DNA from: CAZDIO01 sp964505555
Lineage (GTDB): Bacteria; Bdellovibrionota_C; UBA2361; SZUA-149; CAZDIO01
Length of the DNA stretch: 64,000 nucleotides
Direction of reading: 5' to 3'
NCBI GenBank assembly: GCA_964505555.1
Contig: CAZDIO010000130.1
Span: 1 to 64,000, forward strand
Positions 1 through 9,263 of this stretch are shown here, piece by piece. A program made the translations under genes and the position numbers. The notes under the pieces are model-generated. The model searched no databases and had not been told where the DNA came from. It saw only the letters and a program-made list of their open reading frames with translations. Within the stretch, counting starts at the first letter, position 1. Each line of letters begins with the position of its first letter.

Positions 1-40
1 GTTCTGTGATCCGATCGAATATTTCTTTTATTCGCGACAT
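1..40 (-). CDS. Possible N-terminal fragment of a gene cut by the window edge
   Basis: An ATG on the minus strand at 40-38 opens 13 codons reading MSRIKEIFDRITE up to the left edge, with no stop. It lies downstream of the terminator at 90-126, where a separate gene could begin. No convincing ribosome binding site precedes it and the fragment is too short to assign to a family. It may be the start of a real gene or chance. Confidence 0.3.
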   Translation of the reverse strand, partial: MSRIKEIFDRITE

Positions 41-89
41 GGTTTCGACTTTATTCTAATTTTAAAGGAGAGTCCAACGGCTAAGCGAC

Positions 90-126
90 AAAAAAAAACC
101 GGGGGAGAATGAACATTCTCCTCCGG
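90..126 (-). terminator. Rho-independent terminator of the small secreted protein gene
   Basis: On the minus strand a 13-bp stem (arms 99-111 and 114-126, with one G.U or mismatched pair) closes a two-base loop and is followed by a run of eight to nine T (plus-strand A at 90-98). It lies about 35 bp beyond the stop of the 160-468 gene and is a textbook intrinsic terminator for it. Confidence 0.85.
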
Positions 127-159
127 CTCCCAGGTAAATGGATACCATGGGGAACGCTA

Positions 160-468
160 TCAATGCGTTGGATTTGAGGTATGAGTGCTTCCGCCCATAT
201 GGTCTGACTTTTCAATTTTCGTAATCGTCAGGTTTGTTCCGGTGGTTGACCCTTCAACAGAGATGGTCTTGCCATTCATTGTTGAGAGCTCTTTTTGCAT
301 CTCATTTGGTGTTACCATGAAGTTTTTGCCATCAGCAGTTTCAAAATGAACAGCTGTGCCCATAACCTTTACCGTTCCTGTGAACTTCTCGGTAGCGGCA
401 AAAGCATTTGCGGATGCAAGTACAACAAGACCAAAAGCAACGAGTAGTGCAACTACTTTATTTCTCAT
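160..468 (-). CDS. Small secreted protein of unknown function
   Basis: Codes for 102 residues. Residues 1-24 form a clear Sec signal peptide: basic MRNK, a hydrophobic core, and an AFA-A cleavage site. The mature part is about 78 residues, with alternating beta-type segments (KFTGTVKVMG, KTISVEGSTTG) that suggest a small beta-barrel or OB-like fold. The tail DHMGGSTHTSNPTH is rich in His, Ser and Thr and could bind a metal, but this is inference. I do not recognise the family. It is monocistronic, with its own terminator at 90-126, and is followed upstream by about 180 bp of non-coding DNA that should hold its promoter. Confidence 0.7.
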   Translation of the reverse strand: MRNKVVALLVAFGLVVLASANAFAATEKFTGTVKVMGTAVHFETADGKNFMVTPNEMQKELSTMNGKTISVEGSTTGTNLTITKIEKSDHMGGSTHTSNPTH

Positions 469-646
469 ATCAGTAACTCTCTTTATACAGTTGATTAAAG
501 TTAATAGTTAAAAGCACATTCTTCCCTGATCTTACGACAAACACGACTGAGCTCAGAGAGGCATGCCTTACGCCTTATACCCCCATTGCTCTCTCTTCGA
601 AAGAGAGTTCTTGCGCGGAAAAAACCTAAAGCAGTATCTTTGTCGG

Positions 647-2434
647 TTATTTAAAGAGAGAATCTAGAACTTTAGAAGCTCCACCAAGCCCTGGCGCAAC
701 ACGCTCAAGCGCTTTTTCAGCAGCATCTTTTGCTGTGTTTTTTGCTGCTCTTTCAAAGATATCCTCCACATCAGGGAGCACCACAGCGCTCGTTCCTTCT
801 CGAACGATTGTGATTGGTATAACCAGATTGTTTCTCTCATCAAGAAGTAGTTTGAGTTTTGGCTCCTTGATGAGCATTTTTTCTGTAAGCACCGGTGTTA
901 GCTTGAATTTTCCACGAAGTTTAAGCGCGCCAGCAAATGATACCTCACCACTTACCGAGATTTCGTAGAGATGGTGCACAATGGAGAAAGTATTGATCTG
1001 TGCATTGCCGCTTGAAAAAACTGACCGAAGCATAAGTTCCCCAAAGGGGGTCGTGTCTCCATCGATCAGTGAGCGAAACTCCACTGGAACGGAAGAGAGA
1101 ACAGCGACAGATGCGCCAGGAATGTTTTTTAATTTACCTAAGACTTGCCCAAAAATATTGATACCTTGAAGGGCCCCATCTTTCACATCTAAGGAGAGAG
1201 CTCCAGATGCGGTATCTTTAAATCGACTTCCTTCTCCTGAAGTTTTAAAATCAAGCGCGGAGATTGTTCCTTGAAGAGTTATCGCACTTTTCTTAATAAG
1301 GGTTGAGATCTCTCCGGCCTGGAGTTTCCGGCCGGTAAGTGCAAAAGATAGCGTTTTTTCCTTGTTGTCGATCATTTGTCCTTCAAAGGAGAGGGCCCCT
1401 CCAAACGCCAGAAATGCGCTAGGCAGGAGAGAAAGATGAGTAGGGGTATTTTCCAGATTCACAAGAAGATCCGTAATAGGAACCTCCTTTGCGATCAGTT
1501 CGGGAGCTGTAAGTTTAAGTTTGTTTTTTTTCTCAGTTAATAGCGAATGAAGATCGATCGTAATTGGACCTTTATTCCCACTTACAGTGGAGGTAACAAT
1601 AAGCGTTTTTCCTTCAGATTTAAACACCGTTTTTAAGGACATCGGATCGGCAAAGGGAAGTGAATTAGCGGTAATCTTGTAGGCCGATAAGAGCTCAGAG
1701 AGAGCTGAGAGGGAGACGTTTGTTAGTTCTCCTGTGCAATCTGTTTGGTGTTCTTTCGTCGGATCTCCAAGCGTTCCTTTTAACTGAAGGTTTTTTGTAG
1801 AAGAAAGAAAAGAGGCTTCAAGATCAATGGTTGCCGATCCTGAAAGATCAATATGAGAGATATGGGCATTGATGTTATTGATGAGGATGGGGTGGGGTGG
1901 GATCATCTTTTCGTTGCGGTAGCGAACGGAAACGTTTTGAATAAGGAGATCTTGAAGGGAAAATGTAAAGGAAGAAGCGCTCTTTTCTTTCGAGGAGAGA
2001 GGAGCATGGGCAGCTTGAAGAGGTTCATTTTTTTCTTTCTTTTGATCTTTATTTTTTTCGATAGGAATCCCCATTACAGAGAGAGAACCGTCTGCGCGGT
2101 GGAGGATCTCGATTTCAGTGTCTTGTATTCGAAAGGTAGAAATAGAAAGTTTCTTTTGAAAAATATCAGTGAGGTTTGTTTCAAGAAAGATTGTCTTGAT
2201 TTGATGATCTGCAGGAAGTTGTAGATCTGATACTTCAATGGCTACTTGAGGAAATAATCTTGCTTGAATTTTTCCTACTGCCACCTTTTGGCCAATACTT
2301 TTTGAAGCAAGATCCTCGATATCAGGGCGAAACTTTTCAACGATGGAATTAAGATTCCAAATCAATCCAATAACGATAACCGTAAGAAGTAAGAGTAATG
2401 TAAATGCAATTTTTATAGATTTTTTCATAATCAA
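647..2434 (-). CDS. AsmA family protein (inner-membrane-anchored, periplasmic)
   Basis: 595 residues with one N-terminal membrane anchor (about residues 8-27) and a long periplasmic body rich in beta strands. The segment after the anchor (VEKFRPDIEDLASKSIGQKV) and the repeated pattern of projected functionals are typical of AsmA/DUF748 proteins. These are structurally related to bridge-like lipid transfer proteins and are implicated in outer-membrane phospholipid homeostasis. The C-terminal region around residues 400-520 (GALSLDVKDGALQGINI) matches the conserved AsmA C-terminal core. A Lys/Glu-rich low-complexity stretch sits near residues 127-150. It stands alone on the minus strand, divergent from the lipid A operon, which fits an envelope role. 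The specific lipid or protein client is unknown. Confidence 0.8.
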   Translation of the reverse strand: MIMKKSIKIAFTLLLLLTVIVIGLIWNLNSIVEKFRPDIEDLASKSIGQKVAVGKIQARLFPQVAIEVSDLQLPADHQIKTIFLETNLTDIFQKKLSISTFRIQDTEIEILHRADGSLSVMGIPIEKNKDQKKEKNEPLQAAHAPLSSKEKSASSFTFSLQDLLIQNVSVRYRNEKMIPPHPILINNINAHISHIDLSGSATIDLEASFLSSTKNLQLKGTLGDPTKEHQTDCTGELTNVSLSALSELLSAYKITANSLPFADPMSLKTVFKSEGKTLIVTSTVSGNKGPITIDLHSLLTEKKNKLKLTAPELIAKEVPITDLLVNLENTPTHLSLLPSAFLAFGGALSFEGQMIDNKEKTLSFALTGRKLQAGEISTLIKKSAITLQGTISALDFKTSGEGSRFKDTASGALSLDVKDGALQGINIFGQVLGKLKNIPGASVAVLSSVPVEFRSLIDGDTTPFGELMLRSVFSSGNAQINTFSIVHHLYEISVSGEVSFAGALKLRGKFKLTPVLTEKMLIKEPKLKLLLDERNNLVIPITIVREGTSAVVLPDVEDIFERAAKNTAKDAAEKALERVAPGLGGASKVLDSLFK

Positions 2435-2729
2435 TGGGGGCTAGCGTCAATGACTCTTCTTAAGCTGGTCCTGTTTAATAGAAAGTAAAACGAGAGTCGA
2501 TATCAGCGTATTTTTCAAAGCAGGGCAATAAAACACTTATAAAGCGATTTTATTGACTTTCTATAAGTTGCTGGGCTCAGAGAGCCTCTCAAAAGTCATA
2601 AACGGACCATATTAGTGACAAAATAACGACTCTCAACAGAAATAATGTTTTCTTAAGCGTTTATAATTTTCATGTTTTGCTATAGATTCCCATATTAATT
2701 TTCTGTGGCTTCTACTTGGGAGAATCTCT

Positions 2730-3713
2730 GTGATTAAGGCAGCTGTGGTGGGTGTTGGATACCTTGGACAATACCATGCCGAGAAACTTTATCGGGCACA
2801 AAACGCAACTCTTGAATGTGTGGTCGATACCGATATTACCCAAGGCAAAAAGATCGCTAAAAAATGGAAAACTAAGTTCGTTCAGGATTATCGTGAACTT
2901 CCATTGTTAGGAGTTCAATGCGCGACGGTGGCAACACCAACCTCGATGCATTTTGATATTGCTTCATTTTTACTCGCCCACGGAGTGGATGTGCTTGTTG
3001 AGAAGCCAATGACACGAACGACTTCGGAAGCACGTGAACTTATTTCCATTGCTAAAAAACATCAGAGAATTCTTCAAATTGGACATTTAGAGAGGTTTAA
3101 TCCCGCCTTTCGTGCCCTTAAAGGAGTGTTAACGAAGCCACGGTTTTTTGAGGTAAGACGGATTACACCGTTTTCTGGAAGAGGGATTGATGTTGATGTG
3201 GTACTTGATCTGATGATTCACGATATCGATATCGTCTCTCACCTGGCTCAATCACCACTAAAAGCAGTTGAAGCGGTGGGGGTGCCCGTGCTGACGAATT
3301 CAATTGATATCGCTAATGCTCGACTTACCTTTGAAAATGGAGCGATTGCAAACGTCACCGCAAGTCGAGCAGCATTTAAATCTGAGCGAAGCATTCGTAT
3401 CTTTCAACCAGAGGTGTATATCTCGCTTGATTACGGACAAAAAACGCTAAAAGTTTATACGAAAGGAAAAAAGACACTGGCGAGTGCTATCCCTGAGATC
3501 TCCATTACCGATATCTCAATTGCAGAACGTGACGCACTTGAACATGAGATATCTTCTTTTATTGAAGCCGTAGTGACAAGAGGCCAGCCAGAAGTGAGTG
3601 GAGAAGATGGTTTGCAAGCATTAGAATTAGCGGACCGAATTCGAGAGGCATTTGATGCCAATTTTTTTCTTCTCGGGGAAGAAGACCGAAACAACATCGT
3701 TGTAAACCATTAA
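2730..3713 (+). CDS. Gfo/Idh/MocA family NAD(P)-dependent oxidoreductase of the lipid A operon
   Basis: 327 residues starting at GTG. An N-terminal Rossmann fold has the GxGxxG nucleotide loop (GVGYLG, residues 8-13), followed by the family EKP motif (91-93) and the IHDID catalytic-face motif (H164-D165). The gene directly precedes lpxB (1-bp gap) and heads the lipid A operon. Family members in such positions include GnnA, which oxidises the 3-OH of UDP-GlcNAc before GnnB transaminates it, giving amide-linked lipid A. No gnnB-like transaminase lies beside it here, so the substrate remains an inference; a generic sugar-nucleotide dehydrogenase is the safe call. A 295-bp non-coding stretch upstream probably holds the operon promoter. 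Confidence 0.85.
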   Translation: MIKAAVVGVGYLGQYHAEKLYRAQNATLECVVDTDITQGKKIAKKWKTKFVQDYRELPLLGVQCATVATPTSMHFDIASFLLAHGVDVLVEKPMTRTTSEARELISIAKKHQRILQIGHLERFNPAFRALKGVLTKPRFFEVRRITPFSGRGIDVDVVLDLMIHDIDIVSHLAQSPLKAVEAVGVPVLTNSIDIANARLTFENGAIANVTASRAAFKSERSIRIFQPEVYISLDYGQKTLKVYTKGKKTLASAIPEISITDISIAERDALEHEISSFIEAVVTRGQPEVSGEDGLQALELADRIREAFDANFFLLGEEDRNNIVVNH

Positions 3714-3714
3714 T

Positions 3715-4968
3715 ATGCGAGCCCAAGTTAAAAGAGAAACAGTTCAGCAGGAAGTGCTGAAACACAAAACGGTAATGATCGCTGCTGGCGAAGCGTCAAG
3801 CGATCAACATGCTGCAGCATTAGCAAGCGCACTGACCAAACTCAACCCAGAAATTCAGCTCTTTGGTATGGGGGGGGCGAAACTTCGTGAAGTTGGAGTT
3901 GAAACTGTTGTTGATTCAGAAACGGTAGGATCGGTGATGGGTTTGACAGAGGTCTTTGCTAGCTTAGCAAAGATTTATCAATCATATCGGACGCTCATAC
4001 GGGAGGCGGAAAAGCGACGTCCCGACCTTTTAATTCTTGTTGATTTTCCAGATTTCAATTTTCGACTTGCAAAAGCACTTCATCGTCGAGGAGTTAAAAC
4101 GATGTATTTTATTACCCCCCAAGTCTGGGCATGGCGAAAAGGGAGGGTGAAGTTTATGAAAAAATATATCGATGAGGCAGCAACGATTTTCCCCTTTGAA
4201 GAAAGTTTTTTTCAAAAACATGGTCTTCCTGCTACCTATGTCGGACATCCCTTCTTGGATCGTCCTCCCTTGGATCTGAAGCGAGATGAGTTTCTAACAT
4301 CTCTTGGGCTTGATGCTCATCTTCCTGTGCTTGGGCTTTGTCCTGGAAGTAGACGTGCGGAAGTGCAACGATTGTTTCCTGTGATGATCGAGTCTTTTCA
4401 AAAGCTTAAACAGGTGCGACCTGATTTACAGGCCATTGTGCCAGTTGCAGGGAATTTAGATTTTGCCTGGGTTCGTTCATTCCTTCATGGAGAGGATCGT
4501 TCTATTGTTTTTGTTCAGAATGAAACAGAGCGATGTTTGGCAAGTTCGGATCTTTCTGTTCTTGCTTCAGGAACGATTACCGTTGAGGCAGCCTTGCTCC
4601 AAGCGCCGATGATTGTTGTCTATAAATTTTCTCCGCTGACTTACGTTGCGGCACGATTGCTTGTGCGTGGGGTGAAGCATTTTGCGATGGTAAATGTAAT
4701 TGCCGGTGAGAAACTGGTGCCTGAGCTACTGCAAAATGAGGTTACGGTAGAGAGACTCGTTGCAGAGATAGAATCCTTTCTTGGCGACCGTCAGAAATTG
4801 GAAGGGGCGAGGAGTAAGCTTGGTCTGATAAGATCTCGACTGCTGAGTAAGTCTTGGTCGGTAAAGGATCTCACCGTAAGGTCAGAAAATAATACGGCAG
4901 CATTTCGAGCAGCGGAACTTGCTTTGAAGTTGCTGGGTGATAAACCAACGAGACTTTTTTCTAAGTAA
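3715..4968 (+). CDS. lpxB: Lipid-A-disaccharide synthase LpxB
   Basis: GT19 enzyme joining UDP-2,3-diacylglucosamine and lipid X into the lipid A disaccharide at the inner face of the cytoplasmic membrane. 417 residues, slightly longer than the usual 380-390 because of about 20 extra N-terminal residues; an internal start just before MIAAGEASSD (residue 21) is possible. Recognisable elements are GEASSDQHAAAL near the N-terminus, the LILVDFPDFNFRLAK block, ITPQVWAWRKGR, VGHPFLD and the nucleotide-binding CPGSRRAEVQRLFP. It follows the oxidoreductase gene by one base and precedes msbA by 8 bp, so it is clearly cotranscribed. Confidence 0.97.
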   Translation: MRAQVKRETVQQEVLKHKTVMIAAGEASSDQHAAALASALTKLNPEIQLFGMGGAKLREVGVETVVDSETVGSVMGLTEVFASLAKIYQSYRTLIREAEKRRPDLLILVDFPDFNFRLAKALHRRGVKTMYFITPQVWAWRKGRVKFMKKYIDEAATIFPFEESFFQKHGLPATYVGHPFLDRPPLDLKRDEFLTSLGLDAHLPVLGLCPGSRRAEVQRLFPVMIESFQKLKQVRPDLQAIVPVAGNLDFAWVRSFLHGEDRSIVFVQNETERCLASSDLSVLASGTITVEAALLQAPMIVVYKFSPLTYVAARLLVRGVKHFAMVNVIAGEKLVPELLQNEVTVERLVAEIESFLGDRQKLEGARSKLGLIRSRLLSKSWSVKDLTVRSENNTAAFRAAELALKLLGDKPTRLFSK

Positions 4969-4976
4969 AGAGATAC

Positions 4977-6779
4977 ATGACGATAAAATCAGAAGAAACT
5001 GGAAGACAAACCTTTTTTCGATTACTTGGATACCTTAAGCCATATCGTAAAAAGTTTACCGTGGCGATTTTAGCGATGGTGCTCTATGGAGCCACAGACG
5101 GTGCAATTCCATTTTTAATTAGAAGTATTCTTGATGACATCTTTGGTTCTCATCAGGAAAATATGCTCTATCTCTTGCCGATGATTATCGTGGTGTTTGC
5201 TGTGTTTCGAGGAGTGTTTGCTTTTCTTCAGCAGTATCTCACCAATGCAATAGGACTTTCTATCGTTAGTGATCTTCGGGATGATCTTGGAAAACATCTT
5301 CTTTTTCTCTCTCCAAGTTTTTATTTCAAACATCAAACAGGGGAGCTTATCTCTCGTGTTAACAATGACACGCTCCTGGTACGGAGCGCCCTGACCGAGG
5401 GAGTTGCTTCAATTTTAAGAGATAGTGTGCGTACTCTGTCTCTTGCTGCCGCAGCGATTTATCTCGACCCGGTTCTTGCTCTTCTTTCCTTAGTGGCTTT
5501 TCCGGTAGGCTTATTTCCGATGATGAAGTTTGGAAAAAAAATTCGGAGGCATTCGCGCCTTGGTCAGGAAAAGTTAGGAGGCCTTACTAACATTTTGCAA
5601 GAGATTATTGTGGGTCATCGAGTCGTTCAAGCATTTTCTATGGAGCCGTATGAACAAAAGCGCTTTCATAATGAAAATGAGCAGCTCACAAAATCTTTGA
5701 TCCGGGCAGAGAAGTATGGAGCACTTTCTGGTCCAAGTAATGAGTTTATTGCTGGAATTGCAATCTCCCTTGTCATTCTCTATGGGGGACTCAGCGTTAT
5801 TAGTGGGGTAAGAACCCAAGGAGATTTTATTGCTTTTATTATTGCACTTTTTCTTCTTTACGAACCTTTCAAAAAATTAGGACGAGTAAATAACGCAATT
5901 CAATCGAGCATTGCCGCAGCAGAGCGAATTTTTAAGATATTAGATACTCCCCAAGAAATTAGTGATCGTGCTGATGCAGATACGCTTATTGTGACTGAGC
6001 CAAGTATTGAAATACGAAATGTTTCCTTTCGTTATAACGAGAACGACAAGGAGTATGCCCTTCGAGATATTTCGCTCAAAGTTTTAGCCGGAGAGAAAGT
6101 AGCTTTGGTGGGAATGTCTGGAGGAGGTAAATCAACTTTGGTGAACTTACTTCCACGATTTTTTGAAGCACAAACAGGAGGTGTCTTTATTAGCAAAAAA
6201 GATATTCGAAATGTCACACTTTGCTCATTGCGAAGTGCGATAGGGGTTGTGCATCAAAATACCTTTCTTTTTAACGACACGGTGTTCCATAATATTGCCT
6301 ATGGTCACTTATCAGCCGTTCGAGAGGAAGTGCTCTCTGCAGCAAGAAACGCTAATGCGCATGAGTTTATTATGAGACTTCCCAATGGGTATGATACCGT
6401 CATTGGTGAGCAGGGATATCGGCTCTCAGGAGGAGAGCGAGCACGTTTATCAATTGCGCGAGCTCTTTTAAAGAATGCACCAATTCTTATTCTTGATGAA
6501 GCTACGGCAGCACTCGATAGTCAGTCTGAACTCTTAGTTCAAGAGGCGATTCAAAGATTAATGGAAGGAAAGACAGTGCTGATTATCGCTCATCGACTTG
6601 CCACGGTACGGCATGCAGATAAAATCGTCGTGATGTCGCGTGGTAAAATAGTTGAAACCGGTAAACATGAGCAGCTCCTTAAACAAAACGGAGAGTACGC
6701 GAAACTCTATCGGTTGCAATTTGCAAATGAAGAGGAGCATACCCAAACTGAGAAGCCGACCGCAATGATTCGTCAATGA
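4977..6779 (+). CDS. msbA: Lipid A/phospholipid flippase ABC transporter MsbA
   Basis: 600-residue half transporter. The N-terminal six-helix ABC exporter domain covers about residues 20-320 and the nucleotide-binding domain about 345-585. Walker A is GMSGGGKSTL, the signature is LSGGERARLSIARALL (Glu in place of the usual Gln of LSGGQ), Walker B is ILILDEATAALD, and the H-loop is IIAHRLAT. MsbA flips core-lipid A across the inner membrane, and the position between lpxB and waaA makes that role much more likely than drug export. The ATG is preceded by AAAGAG, and the stop overlaps the waaA start by 4 bp (ATGA). Confidence 0.95.
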   Translation: MTIKSEETGRQTFFRLLGYLKPYRKKFTVAILAMVLYGATDGAIPFLIRSILDDIFGSHQENMLYLLPMIIVVFAVFRGVFAFLQQYLTNAIGLSIVSDLRDDLGKHLLFLSPSFYFKHQTGELISRVNNDTLLVRSALTEGVASILRDSVRTLSLAAAAIYLDPVLALLSLVAFPVGLFPMMKFGKKIRRHSRLGQEKLGGLTNILQEIIVGHRVVQAFSMEPYEQKRFHNENEQLTKSLIRAEKYGALSGPSNEFIAGIAISLVILYGGLSVISGVRTQGDFIAFIIALFLLYEPFKKLGRVNNAIQSSIAAAERIFKILDTPQEISDRADADTLIVTEPSIEIRNVSFRYNENDKEYALRDISLKVLAGEKVALVGMSGGGKSTLVNLLPRFFEAQTGGVFISKKDIRNVTLCSLRSAIGVVHQNTFLFNDTVFHNIAYGHLSAVREEVLSAARNANAHEFIMRLPNGYDTVIGEQGYRLSGGERARLSIARALLKNAPILILDEATAALDSQSELLVQEAIQRLMEGKTVLIIAHRLATVRHADKIVVMSRGKIVETGKHEQLLKQNGEYAKLYRLQFANEEEHTQTEKPTAMIRQ

Positions 6780-8122
6780 AAGCAAGCGTAACACAAATAG
6801 TTTATTCCTGGATAGCAACGGTGCTGCTTATTCCAGCCTTGCTTCGAGGAGTGTTTGTCCGGTCTTGGCGCCACACCCTTAGCGAACGGATGTGTGGGGG
6901 GGATTGGCTAAAATTAGCAGAGGATGATTCACGGGAGGTTGTTTGGCTGCATGCGGCTTCTGTTGGAGAAGTTGGGGGCTTGGTAAGTATTGTTAGTGCT
7001 CTGCGTAGAGATTTTCCTGATATTAAAGTGTTTGTTTCAACCACTTCGGTAACAGGAAAGAGAGAGGCGCTGGTGAGAGGTCTTTGTGAGAACCCTTGTT
7101 TACTTCCCTTTGATCATCCCTGGATACTTGATCGGGCAATGAGAAAGATAAAGCCTAAAGTGTTTGTCTTAGCAGAAACAGAATTGTGGCCAGGGTTGTT
7201 AATAACCTTAGAGCGTCGAGGAGTTCCGGTATTACTTGTCAATGGGAGGGTATCTGATTTTTCGTTTCCATTGTATCACCGTGCACGAGTACTTCTATCG
7301 CCGATCCTTAAATCACTCTATCGGGTATGTGTGCAGACAGAGCAGGATGCAAAGCGATTTTCTGACCTTGGAGTTGAGCGAGAAAAAATTGAGGTCGTCG
7401 GATCAACAAAATACGATCGCGAAGTAGAGAGTTTCAGCGCTGAGCAACTACGCAGCTTTAGTGATGGTTTTGGGCTCGATCGGCAAAAACCATGTTTTGT
7501 TGCAGGAAGTGTGCGTCCACAAGAAGATGCTTCCGTCATTGCCGCTTATATCTCGGCGCGTGCTATTATTCCTGAGTTGCAAATGATTATTGCTCCGCGT
7601 CATCCAGAAAGGTTTCAAGCGGTAGCTGAACTACTCAATCGTTATAATATTGAGTTTTCAAGAAGGAGTAACTCTCATTACCTTCAAAAAACTCAGGTAG
7701 TGCTTCTTGATACTATAGGAGAATTAAGCAGAGTGTATGCCCTTGCTGATTGTTCCTTTGTTGGAGGAACATTAGTAAATTATGGAGGACATAATCCACT
7801 GGAACCAGCAGCATATAAAAGTGCGATCATCGTTGGTCCTTACACGAGCAATGTTCGAGATGCCATCGTCGAACTTCGTAAGCATCGAGGAGTGTTTGAA
7901 GTAGAAACCAGTGCAGCTCTTGCTGATGTAATAGTTCAGTGTGTTCGTGATCAGGAGCTTCGGATGCTCTATGGCGAAATTGCCCATCGGGTATGGAAAG
8001 GAAACCTTGGGGCAACAAAAAAAATACATCGTTCGCTTACCACGCTACTTTTAGATTATGAACGTGCGAGACGAGAGCTTCGTTTTGGAGTAAATGGAAC
8101 AAGTTCCGTAGTCATTAAGTAA
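6776..8122 (+). CDS. waaA: 3-deoxy-D-manno-octulosonic acid (Kdo) transferase WaaA
   Basis: GT30 enzyme that adds Kdo to lipid IVA on the cytoplasmic membrane. 448 residues, close to the family length of about 425. An N-terminal membrane anchor (residues 7-24) is followed by the conserved WLHAASVGEVGG motif with its putative catalytic Glu, then FVSTTSVTGKREA, LAETELWPG, VNGRVSD and, in the C-terminal half, APRHPERF and GGHNPLEPAAY. It overlaps msbA by 4 bp and is followed after 22 bp by lpxK. The sequence does not show whether the enzyme is mono-, bi- or trifunctional. Confidence 0.96.
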   Translation: MKASVTQIVYSWIATVLLIPALLRGVFVRSWRHTLSERMCGGDWLKLAEDDSREVVWLHAASVGEVGGLVSIVSALRRDFPDIKVFVSTTSVTGKREALVRGLCENPCLLPFDHPWILDRAMRKIKPKVFVLAETELWPGLLITLERRGVPVLLVNGRVSDFSFPLYHRARVLLSPILKSLYRVCVQTEQDAKRFSDLGVEREKIEVVGSTKYDREVESFSAEQLRSFSDGFGLDRQKPCFVAGSVRPQEDASVIAAYISARAIIPELQMIIAPRHPERFQAVAELLNRYNIEFSRRSNSHYLQKTQVVLLDTIGELSRVYALADCSFVGGTLVNYGGHNPLEPAAYKSAIIVGPYTSNVRDAIVELRKHRGVFEVETSAALADVIVQCVRDQELRMLYGEIAHRVWKGNLGATKKIHRSLTTLLLDYERARRELRFGVNGTSSVVIK

Positions 8123-8144
8123 TGTAATTTTCTGATTCAAGGTT

Positions 8145-9263
8145 ATGGAGAGACTCTTTCCAGGAAGTCAGATACTGCGTCCAGTTGGATATCTCTACGA
8201 AAAACTTATGAGTGTAAGAAATACACTCTATGATCGTAAAATATTTCACATAATAACAGCACCTCTACCAGTAATTAGTGTAGGGAATGTCACCGTTGGG
8301 GGGAGTGGGAAAACTCCTTTCTGCCTCTATCTTGCAAAGCAATTAGAAGCAGAAGAGCTCTCTCCTGTGGTGCTCCTTCGAGGCTACGGAGGTCGTTATA
8401 AAGGACCACATTGTGTTACAGAAAATGATCTGCCTATTGAGGTTGGAGATGAAGCGGCGTTATATCAGCAGGTATTAGGGGAGAAGATCTCCGTAGTCGT
8501 CTCAAGAGATCGAGCATGCGGGGTACAATACATCTATGAAAAGCAACTTGGCAAAACTGTTATCTTAGATGATGGTTTACAGCATCGACGTCTCAGTAGA
8601 GATGTGGAGATTGTGATTGTCGACCGAAGCACCCACAGCGAATCCCTAGAAACATTGCATAATGAAGTATGTCTACCTTCGGGAACGCTTCGTGAAAATG
8701 TTCATGAAGCGTTTCAAAGAGCAACGATGGTGATCTTTTTAAAGCGAGTTTCTGATAAGCATTCAATAAAAGGAGAGTCAAAAAAAGGAGAGAAGGAGCA
8801 ACTTTTTAAAGAAAAGCCCCTTTTTAATTTCTTTTTGTATCCGTTTTCTTTTATTGATGCGTACAGCGGAGAAACACATTCGCTTGAATCTTTCATGGGG
8901 AAACGGGGGACAGCAGTAACCGCGATTGGGAAACCTGATCAGTTTTTTCAATCCCTACGATCATTAGGTATTGAACTTGTTTCTAAGCAGCGATGGAGGG
9001 ATCATTATCATTTTACTAAAAATGATTGGAACGCGTTTAAAGGCAATGAAGAGCTTGCGATTTTTACAACAGAAAAGGATGGAGTGAAATTACGATCGTT
9101 TGTTCAACGATCAGGTGAACTTTTCATGCTAAAACTTCATGGGGAATTTTTATCACCAGAGGAGCAGCAGCGTTTTATGTCGGTGTTGTTTAATCAACTA
9201 GAGAGATCCGCTCACGCGGTAAAACGCGTGAGTGATGAGTCAGCCAGAGGTGTCAGTGCATGA
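8145..9263 (+). CDS. lpxK: Tetraacyldisaccharide 4'-kinase LpxK
   Basis: Phosphorylates the 4' position of the lipid A disaccharide on the cytoplasmic side of the inner membrane. 372 residues, against about 330 in E. coli. The P-loop is VGGSGKT (51-57), followed by LLRGYGGRYKG, VGDEAALYQQ, SRDRACGV and the family signature LDDGLQHRRL. An extra Lys/Glu-rich insert (near residues 205-222) accounts for part of the length. The C-terminus has the expected TTEKDGVKLR block. The stop overlaps the next ATG by 4 bp, so translation is probably coupled. Confidence 0.95.
   Translation: MERLFPGSQILRPVGYLYEKLMSVRNTLYDRKIFHIITAPLPVISVGNVTVGGSGKTPFCLYLAKQLEAEELSPVVLLRGYGGRYKGPHCVTENDLPIEVGDEAALYQQVLGEKISVVVSRDRACGVQYIYEKQLGKTVILDDGLQHRRLSRDVEIVIVDRSTHSESLETLHNEVCLPSGTLRENVHEAFQRATMVIFLKRVSDKHSIKGESKKGEKEQLFKEKPLFNFFLYPFSFIDAYSGETHSLESFMGKRGTAVTAIGKPDQFFQSLRSLGIELVSKQRWRDHYHFTKNDWNAFKGNEELAIFTTEKDGVKLRSFVQRSGELFMLKLHGEFLSPEEQQRFMSVLFNQLERSAHAVKRVSDESARGVSA

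Noticed and set aside
591..607. Hairpin CTCTCTT-CGA-AAGAGAG downstream of the AsmA gene, considered as a terminator
   Set aside because: The 7-bp stem is perfect but no T-run follows on either strand.
1853..2224. Plus-strand open frame of 123 codons opposite the AsmA gene
   Set aside because: It is antisense to a convincing AsmA protein, has no recognisable motif and no ribosome site.
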